Positions 41,101-46,947 of a DNA stretch of 46,947 nt are shown here, one piece after another; position 1 is the first letter of the stretch, and every line of letters begins with the position of its first letter. Source of the stretch: a virus; IMG/VR virus record IMGVR_UViG_3300012012_000763, positions 4,490-51,436 of that record. One strand, 5' to 3'. A program made the translations under genes and the position numbers. The notes under the pieces were generated by a model. It saw nothing but the letters and a program-made list of their open reading frames with translations. It searched no databases and was not told the origin of the DNA.

Positions 41101-42288
41101 AAAAAACAAGGTGATGGGTATGAGTTTAGAGGAGACCGTATAAACATAATAGATTTCAAAAAATGGAGAGATCCTGTCAAACTAATGAATGATGCAGACG
41201 TATATGAACTTAATGATACAGAAATTCCAGGTAAAAAAGATTTAATAACATTTTATTTTACAAGCACACAATTATCGGGTAAAGGAGCAACCGGCAAAGC
41301 GGCTGAAGCAATAGTTTTTAGAGCAGCATTTGATAGCATAACTGACAATCACAAACCAAGTTGGAGTCCTCAAATGTATATGGGTAGAGGGGATCCAATT
41401 TACTTATACGGTTCTTATGAAAGAGATGTTAGTTTTGGATTTACTGTTCACATTGGATCTCGCGATGAACAGGCGGCAACGTGGCGTAAATTGAATTATC
41501 TTGCATCATGGACTGCTCCAGATTATAGTAGTGGAAAATTTAGATCCCCAATATGCCGTTTGAACATAGGGCATCTATTCAGAAAGACGCCTGGATTCAT
41601 AAATTCGTTATCATATACATTTGATAATGTTGGTGGAACTTGGGAAACTGGACACTTGAAAGAAGATAAGAACTATAATAATGAAGAAGCAAAACCAGGC
41701 GTATTACAACTACCAAAAACAATACAGGTTGCAGTTGGATTTACTGTCATAGGTAATTATCGTCCTGAATGGGGTGGTGTCATGTATTCATTGTATGATG
41801 ATATTAACGGTGATGGTTTAATGCCAGCAATATCGTCAAATGATGAAAGAATAAACTTCTTCCGAACAAATGATGGTGATGCTAAACCACCAGCAGATGA
41901 AGATCCAACAAGAGAAGCAGACTTAAAACCATTTGAGGACATTAAAGACGGCGATGGATTATCAGATGAAGACTATAAGAAAATGGGATATGTTAAAGTT
42001 CCTGTTAAACAAAAAGTTAGAATAGAAAAACCAGGTGGTAAAGACGATGAATTTGAAGAAAAGGAAGAAACTGTGTACACCTGGCTGCCTGCAAGTCAGC
42101 AAGAATCATTTGAAAAGAATAGAGCTAGAGACGAGGCGTTAGACGCTGCGGACGCGGAAGAACAGAAGAAATATGCAGCAGATACCAAAGCTTATGAAGA
42201 AGCTGAAGCAAAGAGAATCGCAGATGAAACTGCTAAGAAAGCTGCTCAAGATGCTGCTAAACAAGCATCAAATAAAAATCCCCCTTAA
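35119..42288 (+). CDS. giant repeat-rich baseplate/tail protein
   Basis: 2389 residues, largest gene in the window; AGGAT precedes the ATG. N-terminus (residues ~55-140) has four ~22-26-residue repeats of the form KKP...L...LD.I. Residues ~210-340 hold four ~45-residue repeats around (R/V)PPQ.FDR.(D/E). Residues ~450-1280 contain about 19 repeats of 44 residues (SS.FDWDG.R..AP.VNYFDL, then GFH.FA and Y.SKYIK). The C-terminal ~400 residues before an acidic/Ala-rich tail look like a conserved baseplate domain (SWSPQMYMGRGDPIYLYGSY, FGFTVHIGSRDEQAATWRKL). Position after the tape measure matches T4 gp48/gp54, the tube-initiating baseplate proteins. The repeats probably form a long fibrous or stacked-beta extension. 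Confidence 0.65.
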   Translation: MALVDLKSDLAKYRSEVSKEGKSSPEASSATSDKNFATNQPITDSLYKEVPNIKKPKVVNLTSQLGKTKLDEIKKPKPSDVTKKLGTTELDNTKKPNKVDLVGKLESSKFDDIVIPSDKRVELQDRLSSTKLDDIVQTPVENLLINSVSALSPSVSDSRLPLASGIGLDQIESKFSKISQTRFQSRLSESEVEVSRTTPGQNNNRSDIELNRPAQTFEREDSSPNISRNINDASNNITNPGTVINVPQQSFDRTDQAVVINTDILSPIGNIINPLIQITRPPQFFDRTENTVEITKNVNDAVDNIIIPEIEPIIPPLSFSRQEQSPNIITDTIKEGLVVNPDVTVLRLNQGTIHTNDGSEFNIDGTPIKFIGTSELEKMIETDDKSPIRYSGTTIHDTDRSQLNLDGITPTFPGGRYEKSINSLYSILGLQEVNFFSNQFAIGFNQRQQIGDSKYIGFSQFVWTGGSDDGPFTNAFADTNGRGFQTFVNPAESLYQPNSSQYDFTKITGVNYFDGNNNNTLGGFTIFAQPQITEYKTETSFLGWQGNRLGAPTVNYFDNIFLNTSDGFTKFALQGQSDYIPDSSIFDWDGNKQQSPTVNYFDQAGVNSNMGFHNFAGFMDSKYVQDSSTFVWVGNSTQNAPAVNYLDQFKQFTSTGFHVFAQKYDSKYLKNISEFIWDGNRQDAPAVNYFDLTAGKTTDGFTTFAQPYESLYVPDSSRFTWVGTRDDAPFVNYLDIPVKNATSGFDIFIPFLETKYINESSIHTWNANRQDAPVVNYFDIQNQYANSGFDKFHGLYDTRYVKDSSQFDFDGTKQNAPAVNYFDLLGRFTSVGFHTFPSFKESKYIKDSSEFDWNGLRNDAPAINYFDLQSTHTNAGFYTFAKEYESKYIKESSRFDWDGNRSAAPAVNYFDLPDKFTKTGFHILAQKYDSKYIKESSEFDWDGSRSDSPEVNFFDIRKRVTTAGFHRLAEIYDTKYVPEISIFDWNGSRDEAPQVNYFDLKGKFTTIGFHRLPELYDSKYVKDSSEFTFTGKFPKAGTDYFDKEKINQTGFTLNIQPKGKSKPTGTEYFHESSFYTFKGGRPGNPLESVIDFFANTNQSGFTMDIKRNEGLPPTEYVADSSRFDFDGSRPKPQSFFPDSNQTGFTLDIMAKGSSRPGTEYKTESSIFDFDGGRPAKQSFFPDDNQGGFTIDIMPKGAGNPDTEYINESSRFGFAGLRPTGINYFPDNNQSGFSIDIMRKGSGRPLTEYSTESSEFAWKGSRTGAPSNNYFGLYRTPTGKQYIDVQQKNNTTQAGRGFQTFYTDKTKTNYQSGYSIHSTESGPNKIKFGGLDTPVTNFFGFSPVKRDGFLPKMSTNDGTLYPIINPTLTYNLDDGGRLAVSNARASGGVTTVKGEEFAPLSLGKRPWTQPGTLASLENQVPNITINDSTHPYYVSSRTVLPKTAGAYNKKYERTMRDNRQINGSYLYGYSENGGQLNLQYRKFQLDTDSYNSSGFRQDPYVLRGIQIKDVVKNERWGNSRFPSGSVDFVSKGGYSDQFSDINALDVKRIDLWLKSPRGQKWETLQTQLYDNNPFVDTLNDWDNPGTLSSPTAKTRMYNSDSLLNAIRDNTLRGRAIRIRHGDKPSSNNLDDFDYYERVVKKMNPSADNQFGNKIDVMKFPRESSNGGTILSSAIQKTSNVYSVYKYNRLIALLSELIPSAFVPINSKLPAAISSAQKERGSKIYRLSGLGGPNSGTDPNGETIINRASHPFMIHYDTSGILPESYPSTAKRETWFGPKTKTGDSAEDEAGTNNTYSGRLEKQYRESSNTFDGLMTALSYLVSGSTLSGKESQEYPGGKTNPDNSAFIQPSAYKLIQQKDPFTPRPIAYIDRTRANIAGDTDIQSTMPIQLPDVLKQIPTGQTQADAPIKQYAAVAYGKLKKIPRGDANRSHDYNDFRHDIEWGDKKKTFSTDPAVIDYKTNNLEDKFGFGNPGKVGADRSKPFRSNIKYNGGKVVKKQGDGYEFRGDRINIIDFKKWRDPVKLMNDADVYELNDTEIPGKKDLITFYFTSTQLSGKGATGKAAEAIVFRAAFDSITDNHKPSWSPQMYMGRGDPIYLYGSYERDVSFGFTVHIGSRDEQAATWRKLNYLASWTAPDYSSGKFRSPICRLNIGHLFRKTPGFINSLSYTFDNVGGTWETGHLKEDKNYNNEEAKPGVLQLPKTIQVAVGFTVIGNYRPEWGGVMYSLYDDINGDGLMPAISSNDERINFFRTNDGDAKPPADEDPTREADLKPFEDIKDGDGLSDEDYKKMGYVKVPVKQKVRIEKPGGKDDEFEEKEETVYTWLPASQQESFEKNRARDEALDAADAEEQKKYAADTKAYEEAEAKRIADETAKKAAQDAAKQASNKNPP
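36470..38950 (+). repeat. about 19 tandem 132-bp (44-residue) coding repeats
   Basis: Divergent tandem repeats within the giant baseplate gene. Units 3-13 share (F/W)DWDG-R--AP-VNYFD; units 14-19 are a variant with FDFDG-RP---SFFPD and GFT-DIM-KG. The period is 44 residues in both classes. DNA identity between units is modest, so the array is old and under protein-level selection. Confidence 0.75.
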
Positions 42289-42311
42289 TATATTGTAATT
42301 TTATTTTACGG

Positions 42312-42321
42312 TATATTTATT
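42312..42321 (+). promoter_or_regulatory. late-promoter motif
   Basis: TATATTTATT, 33 bases before the ATG at 42355; the start has AAGGA. Confidence 0.65.
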
Positions 42322-42354
42322 AGTATGTTGTATATTTTATAGCAAAAGGATACT

Positions 42355-42690
42355 ATGCCCAATAGATATGAAGAATGTAATACTATAACTGGAATAAATA
42401 AAACTAACCCAGATGGCACACAAAAAAGAGTTAGTAGATTATCTAGCATTTTTTATCCCGGTTTTTCTAATAATGAAGATATTTTCATAGTTTCACATTT
42501 AGGGGATAGATTAGATAATCTCGCGTTTGATTATTATGGGGATGCATCTTATTGGTTTGTTCTTGCTTCCGTTAATAATTTAGGTAGAGGAAGTTTAGTA
42601 ATACCTCCTGGATTAGTAATACGAATACCATACTATGATAAAATAACAGGTATAGGTGCTCTGTTTCAACAGTATAATTTTATGAGGTAA
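42355..42690 (+). CDS. baseplate wedge protein, gp53/LysM-like
   Basis: 111 residues. IFIVSHLGDRLDNLAFDYYG, DASYWFVLASVNNLGRGSLV and IPPGLVIRIPYY form a LysM-like domain of the type in T4 gp53 (DRLD.LA..YYGD..YW..LA..N...). In T4 this protein belongs to the baseplate wedge. It is shorter than T4 gp53 (196 aa) and is essentially just the domain. It is separated by 2 bases from the hub gene. Confidence 0.7.
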   Translation: MPNRYEECNTITGINKTNPDGTQKRVSRLSSIFYPGFSNNEDIFIVSHLGDRLDNLAFDYYGDASYWFVLASVNNLGRGSLVIPPGLVIRIPYYDKITGIGALFQQYNFMR

Positions 42691-42692
42691 TT

Positions 42693-44714
42693 ATGGCATG
42701 GAGTATAGGTGTAACAAACCCGTTTCTTCGGCCGCCAGGTCCAGGCGCTGGTGAAGTTAATGCTCGTGGTATTGTTTACGGTAAAAAAATTCGTGGTGGT
42801 GCAGATCCATCTGCTGCTGGTATTTATTGGGCATACGGTAGAAAAACTTGGGCAAATGCTGGTGGTTTAACTTTTCCAAAAGGGAAAGAACATATAACAA
42901 AGGGTGGTGATATTTCATTGTATAAACCCAAGTCACACACACCAACTCTACCAATTTTAACCGGTGTTGATACATCAAATGAAGGTGCAATGGGATCGGT
43001 AATAAAGGCATCAATCAGTTTTACAATTTATCCTGCACTAACTGCTAGTGGTCTTGATATAGGATTTGGTGGTTCATTTTTCAAACCAGGTGCAAACATA
43101 GGTGTTTCTTTTGGATGGACAACGTGGGCAAGTTCGCAGTGTGCTTCGAAATTTGGTTTTAGTGGTATGGTTATGGATTTTAGTTGGTCTGTAAATACCG
43201 ATGTTTCTATCAATGCATCCACATCACTTCTTGCTCAAGGTGTTATTGCAACCGGAGTAACTGGTAATCTTTCAAAGCCAAACGCAGAAACTACACCTTC
43301 CAGCACTTCAACCGGTCCATCTGGTGCAGCAGGAGCATCAACAACTGCTACCCCAAATGATCCTCCGTTTGCTCCACTTGATGCTAAGCAACTTAAAGCT
43401 GTTGGTGCAGATTTGGGAACTTCTATAGATCAAGCAATGGCTCAATTAAATCCATTGCCATCTGCCGGAAGCGGTGGAGCAGCAGGTTCAGTAATGGGAG
43501 CATTGACACCTGGCACTGGTGCTCCAGAACAAATATATGGTATTAAAGCATGGGAGGTACAAGGAGCAACAACAATTGGCAGTTTAAGATATATTGCAGT
43601 TGGTATACCATGGCAACCCGATCCACCAGAAACAGATGAAGTTAATAAATTTGATGAAGCTGCTGTTGGTGCTGCCGGTAGTCAGGGAAGTCAAGGTTCG
43701 TCTGGAACACCACCGCCTTCTGGTGGCAGTGCAGGTAGTGCCGGCCAAATAACAAAACCAATTGTTAAAAAGTTTTGGTATGTTAATTTTGGAAGTATGG
43801 AGGATTACCTAAAACCACTAATTGTTTCAGCAACAAAGGGAGCAGTTAAGGGGGTTGATATTGCGAATAAAACAAAGGCAGGTGGTCCTGGATCAGATGG
43901 GTTTATGAGTTCATATCCTATGGAAGTTTTATGGCCACAATGCACATATAAGGGTGGAAGTCCTGCTATGCCAACAAACCGAAGTCCAATAGGTAGTATA
44001 TGGTTTAATTGTGATTATGTTAAAGAAACTTGGAGACAATTTTTTAATGATAATAACGATGGTAATGCTAATCAAAAGAATTTAACAAGTTTTTTGAATG
44101 AACTATGTAAGAGAGCCAATGAAGCATCTGGTGATTGGTGGCAGTTAGCAACACAAGTTATTGAGAAATTTCCAAGTTGTGGCGGTGTTGGTAAATCACT
44201 ATCAGTCCTTTCAGTAGAAGATATGAGTTATTGTGATCCCCAAAGTGGGTTCGGTTTCAATGCAAGTTTCGGTAAACCCATGCTTAAAAATGTTAGTATA
44301 TCATGTAAAACAAGTTCAACAATGGGTGCTGCAATAATGGGTGGCGGTAATGTTGATACACCTGCTAAACCAGGTGCAACACATGGTTCAAATCCAGGAT
44401 CAGCAATTCAAGATTTATTAAATCAAGCCGATCAAAATGGAATAAATACTACATGGGGCGATTCGATGAAAGGTTGTTTGAAGTTGAAGAAAAAAGCTAT
44501 GGGTGGACATCATTCAAAAAAGAGGGTATTGTTTCCAATAGATTTTGGTGTAACGATAGATGGGTGTTCCGGATGGGGCTTCAATGAGGCAATAAATACA
44601 AATCTTAAACCACCAGGATATGGCGGTTCTGTATTTGCAATCAATGGTATCAATAATAAAATAGATGTTAATACTTGGGAAACAAGTTTGAAAGGAATTA
44701 TGAGGTTAGGATAA
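42693..44714 (+). CDS. baseplate hub protein
   Basis: 673 residues. The C-terminus (PIDFGVTIDGCSGWGFNEAI, PPGYGGSVFAINGINNKI, DVNTWETSLKGIMRL) is the signature end of hub proteins in marine T4-like phages (gp27-type or hub-associated). A conserved middle block contains FWYVNFGSMEDYLKPLIVSA, GSIWFNCDYVKETWRQFFND and DLLNQADQNGI. Two low-complexity linkers (Ser/Thr/Ala/Gly-rich near residue 200-225 and Gly/Ser/Pro near 330-350) separate the domains. No lysozyme motif is seen. It would form the central spike-bearing hub. Confidence 0.65.
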   Translation: MAWSIGVTNPFLRPPGPGAGEVNARGIVYGKKIRGGADPSAAGIYWAYGRKTWANAGGLTFPKGKEHITKGGDISLYKPKSHTPTLPILTGVDTSNEGAMGSVIKASISFTIYPALTASGLDIGFGGSFFKPGANIGVSFGWTTWASSQCASKFGFSGMVMDFSWSVNTDVSINASTSLLAQGVIATGVTGNLSKPNAETTPSSTSTGPSGAAGASTTATPNDPPFAPLDAKQLKAVGADLGTSIDQAMAQLNPLPSAGSGGAAGSVMGALTPGTGAPEQIYGIKAWEVQGATTIGSLRYIAVGIPWQPDPPETDEVNKFDEAAVGAAGSQGSQGSSGTPPPSGGSAGSAGQITKPIVKKFWYVNFGSMEDYLKPLIVSATKGAVKGVDIANKTKAGGPGSDGFMSSYPMEVLWPQCTYKGGSPAMPTNRSPIGSIWFNCDYVKETWRQFFNDNNDGNANQKNLTSFLNELCKRANEASGDWWQLATQVIEKFPSCGGVGKSLSVLSVEDMSYCDPQSGFGFNASFGKPMLKNVSISCKTSSTMGAAIMGGGNVDTPAKPGATHGSNPGSAIQDLLNQADQNGINTTWGDSMKGCLKLKKKAMGGHHSKKRVLFPIDFGVTIDGCSGWGFNEAINTNLKPPGYGGSVFAINGINNKIDVNTWETSLKGIMRLG

Positions 44715-45535
44715 TGAATATAAAAGATTATAGACAAAAAATTTATTATCCTGAAAGTCAAATAGTAAAAAATCTATTTACTAATGGCCGCGAATTTATG
44801 TTGCTTAGAGACTTTACAGATTATGTTGGTTTTTATCACAGATATACAACTGGTGAAGTCTTTACCGAACATGAATGGAACCCATTGAAATCAGAAAGAC
44901 TAATAAGGTTTAGAAATTTATCAGAGCCAAAAAAGAAGTATTATGACCTAAAACATTTTTACAAAACAGGAACAAATAATCCAGGCATTCGTAGAAAGAA
45001 AAGAAACAATACAGATGAATACTATAAATTCACATCACCTAGACCTGTAAAAAGACAACTGACACAAAAAGAGATTGACGCGGGATCAACATATAGATAT
45101 TTTGTTACAAAAAGAAATGAGAGAGAACGGGTATTTTTTGAAATATCTCCAGAACAATCACAGGAGTATGGTGATAGCACCATTGGTATAAACCAATATC
45201 TATATGAAATGATTTCAATGCCTTGGAAAGTTGACGGTCCTGAATATGATATTCACGATGGATACTTATTAAAAATGCCAGGTGTTATAGATACTAATTT
45301 AAGAATTATAGATAGATATTCAAAAAAGTTTCGTTTGATTAAACAACTAGTTCGCAATCCAAGAGAATTGACTGTGTATGAGAATGTTCCAGCTGTAAAA
45401 CCAAGAGTTGAAACAAAAGAACCTATATCTAATACGCCAATCTCTATCGAAACATCTATACCGAATGTAAGTCGAGAAAACGTTTCAGATACAGCAGAGG
45501 ATAAAATTCCCGGATTTGGATTGAATAATCTATAA
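44714..45535 (+). CDS. conserved structural protein, baseplate-associated
   Basis: 273 residues from ATG 44714, overlapping the hub stop (TAATG). NLFTNGREFMLLRDFTDYVG, FYHRYTTGEVFTEHEWNPLK and YLKMPGV-like LLKMPGVIDTNLRIIDRYSK are recognisable blocks; short YVG-YH---TGE-FT segments recur in tail structural proteins of T4-like phages. The C-terminal 50 residues are Pro/Thr/Ser-rich and disordered. Function beyond virion structure is not known. It is the last gene of the baseplate unit. Confidence 0.45.
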   Translation: MNIKDYRQKIYYPESQIVKNLFTNGREFMLLRDFTDYVGFYHRYTTGEVFTEHEWNPLKSERLIRFRNLSEPKKKYYDLKHFYKTGTNNPGIRRKKRNNTDEYYKFTSPRPVKRQLTQKEIDAGSTYRYFVTKRNERERVFFEISPEQSQEYGDSTIGINQYLYEMISMPWKVDGPEYDIHDGYLLKMPGVIDTNLRIIDRYSKKFRLIKQLVRNPRELTVYENVPAVKPRVETKEPISNTPISIETSIPNVSRENVSDTAEDKIPGFGLNNL

Positions 45536-45543
45536 ATTTTTAT

Positions 45544-45574
45544 TTTGAATTTACAAAAAAAATGATTATATTTG
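45544..45574 (+). promoter_or_regulatory. Bacteroidota-type housekeeping promoter
   Basis: TTTG at 45544-45547 and TATATTTG at 45567-45574 with 19 bases between, an exact match to TTTG-N19-TANNTTTG. Start of transcription would be near 45580, about 25 bases before the ATG at 45605. It drives the polymerase gene. Confidence 0.7.
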
Positions 45575-45604
45575 GGTTATGTTACAATCAATCCAAATTA
45601 GTAT

Positions 45605-46819
45605 ATGATATTTCAAGAAAAACCTTCGGTTTGCATTCCAATCACAAGCAATCCAAACAAACATCAATCTATTGTTAGTATCGTTGGTATGTATTTTCTT
45701 TTTACGGATGGCGAAGAACAATACCTAAACTTTACACATCCAGATGAAATTGATAGTGATATTAGTTTACATGATATTCGTTTGCATCCCAAAACCCTTG
45801 TGTTCAATAAAAAGACGTTAGTGTATAACAATATAACCGATGGTATTGATATAAATTCATATCTTCATTACTACATATCAGACAGCATAAACCCACATGA
45901 ATTTTACCCGAAAGGAATGGAAATACTTGCAAACAAATTTTACAAGATAGAAGATTTAGGTCAAGTCATACCACTTTCAAAACAATTGGAATGGGCAAGA
46001 AGAATTGCAAGATATGTTATGAAGATTTATGAAGATAATCCAATTACTCAAAATTGCATAGACTATTGTAATGATTTCATAAATGTATTCCATGAGATTG
46101 AAAAAAATGATATTCTTGTTGGTGACGAATGGAAGAAACAAAATTATATGTGGTATACGGCAACAGGCAGACCAAGTAATGCTTGGGGTGGATTTAACTT
46201 CTCTGCAATGAATAAGAAAGACGGTAGTAGAGATAAAATTCGTTCACGGTTTGATGGAGGAAAGATTGTTCAGTTTGACTACGATGCTTTCCATATAAAA
46301 TTATTGGCAAAGATATTAGATTATAGATTTGAATATCATCCTTACGAACAAATACAAAATGATTTGGGAATAGATATGGACTATGACCAATTCAAAGGTA
46401 AAGTATTCCAGAACATATATGGGATGATAACTCCAGAGTTTATGAATCATACCTTCTTTCGTTCCGTTCAAGCACTCATAGATGAATTGTATTATCGGTA
46501 TCAAATTGATGGTGTGGTGAAGTCTTGGTTTTACGGAAAACTTTTCAGAGATATTCAAGATGCAACACCGAATAAAGTATTTAATTATGTTCTACAATCG
46601 TTGGAAACGGAATACAATGTCCGTAAAATAAAAAGTATCTTACCACATTTAGTAGATAAGAAATCAGTTTTTATGATGTATCTTTATGATGCATTTATTT
46701 TCGATATTCATCCAGATGAAAAACATTTAATTGATGTGTTAAAGACTGCATTTGAAACTGATAATATGACCATAAAAATTTACTCGGGAGAAGATTTTGG
46801 ACACATTAAACAAATTTAA
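45605..46819 (+). CDS. family-A DNA polymerase core, no evident exonuclease
   Basis: 404 residues. Polymerase I motifs in order: TGR (187-189), motif A FDYDAFHIKLLAK (224-236, D225), motif B KGKVFQNIYG (264-273, K264/K266, Y272 G273), the N-x3-Q-S helix (FNYVLQSLETE) and motif C YDAFIFDI (D362). The 5'-3' exonuclease is absent and the N-terminal 180 residues show no clear ExoI/II/III motifs of a proofreading domain. T4 uses a family-B enzyme, whereas Rhodothermus phage RM378 uses a family-A polymerase with the exonuclease on a separate protein. No Shine-Dalgarno precedes the ATG, unlike late genes, in keeping with its host-type promoter. It probably replicates the phage genome. Confidence 0.75.
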   Translation: MIFQEKPSVCIPITSNPNKHQSIVSIVGMYFLFTDGEEQYLNFTHPDEIDSDISLHDIRLHPKTLVFNKKTLVYNNITDGIDINSYLHYYISDSINPHEFYPKGMEILANKFYKIEDLGQVIPLSKQLEWARRIARYVMKIYEDNPITQNCIDYCNDFINVFHEIEKNDILVGDEWKKQNYMWYTATGRPSNAWGGFNFSAMNKKDGSRDKIRSRFDGGKIVQFDYDAFHIKLLAKILDYRFEYHPYEQIQNDLGIDMDYDQFKGKVFQNIYGMITPEFMNHTFFRSVQALIDELYYRYQIDGVVKSWFYGKLFRDIQDATPNKVFNYVLQSLETEYNVRKIKSILPHLVDKKSVFMMYLYDAFIFDIHPDEKHLIDVLKTAFETDNMTIKIYSGEDFGHIKQI

Positions 46820-46822
46820 GAA

Positions 46823-46831
46823 CATATTTAT
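46823..46831 (+). promoter_or_regulatory. late-promoter motif
   Basis: CATATTTAT just after the polymerase gene and 43 bases before the ATG at 46875. Confidence 0.55.
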
Positions 46832-46874
46832 ATGAAGTATGTATGTATTGTAAAATTAACAAATATGGTTTTGT

Positions 46875-46947
46875 ATGGATTTTAATGAGATTGCAAAAGA
46901 ATTGATTGAAAAAATAAACACCGATAGATTCAATGTCTACAATGAGG
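46875..46947 (+). CDS. start of an unidentified gene (cut by window end)
   Basis: The frame opens at ATG 46875 and runs off the window after 24 codons (MDFNEIAKELIEKINTDRF and onward). It follows a late-promoter motif but has no Shine-Dalgarno. Too short to identify. Confidence 0.45.
   Translation, partial: MDFNEIAKELIEKINTDRFNVYNE

Noticed and set aside
1094-46874. tRNA genes in intergenic gaps
   Set aside because: No gap is long enough with a cloverleaf or TTCRA-type T-arm; hairpins seen are terminators or leader structures.
46832-46885. 17-codon frame after the polymerase gene
   Set aside because: Too short, begins at the end of the late motif itself and lacks a ribosome site; the ATG at 46875 in another frame is a better gene start.

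Overview
The window is a late, structural-gene block of a divergent T4-like (far-T4 type) contractile-tailed phage. Every recognisable gene lies on the + strand, the DNA is AT-rich, and genes are packed with stop/start overlaps or gaps of a few bases. Terminase, portal, prohead protease, scaffold, major capsid, neck, sheath, tube, tape measure and baseplate proteins follow one another in T4-like order, but several are recognisable only by their conserved cores. Two promoters match the Bacteroidota housekeeping consensus exactly (TTTG, 19-20 bases, TANNTTTG; near 1106-1137 and 45544-45574). I therefore infer a Bacteroidota host. A stand-alone family-A DNA polymerase core also recalls Rhodothermus phage RM378.

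Layout. 1-3538: the end of an RCC1-propeller protein, then a glycosyltransferase / methyltransferase / glycosyltransferase cassette behind a host-type promoter. 3582-7899: a tail-fibre-assembly-like chaperone, a nucleotidyltransferase-fold protein, a Cys-rich protein and a run of small membrane or strongly basic proteins, some possibly lysis-related. 7896-18783: packaging and head genes: large terminase, portal (interrupted by a reading-frame break), three conserved head-module proteins of unknown role, prohead protease, a DUF3008-like protein, a ribosomal protein bS21 homologue, an ADP-ribosyltransferase-fold protein, scaffold and major capsid protein. 18883-23506: a ParB/DGHHR-domain protein, two probable internal membrane-active virion proteins, a membrane-anchored GAF-like protein and a PhoH ATPase. 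23507-30784: neck, tail completion, sheath, tube and a tail-assembly chaperone whose C-terminal extension appears to need a frameshift. 30849-45535: tape measure, a 2389-residue repeat-rich baseplate protein, a gp53/LysM-like wedge protein, a hub protein and a further structural protein. 45605-46947: the family-A polymerase and the start of one more gene.

Regulation. Nearly every longer intergenic gap holds the motif YATATTTATW, usually 20-50 bases before a start codon and without a -35 partner. I read it as the phage late promoter. Four clear rho-independent terminators, plus one that contains a late motif inside its own stem-loop, divide the block into short transcription units. Late genes mostly carry Shine-Dalgarno sequences, whereas the polymerase gene behind a host-type promoter has none. 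This matters because Bacteroidota ribosomes normally hide their anti-Shine-Dalgarno with the help of bS21, and this phage encodes its own bS21.

Most interesting: the adjacent bS21 and ADP-ribosyltransferase genes inside the head operon (a possible translation-takeover module), the non-canonical late promoter, the T7-run frameshift site in the tail chaperone, the frame break in the portal gene, and the giant baseplate protein built from three stacked repeat types.
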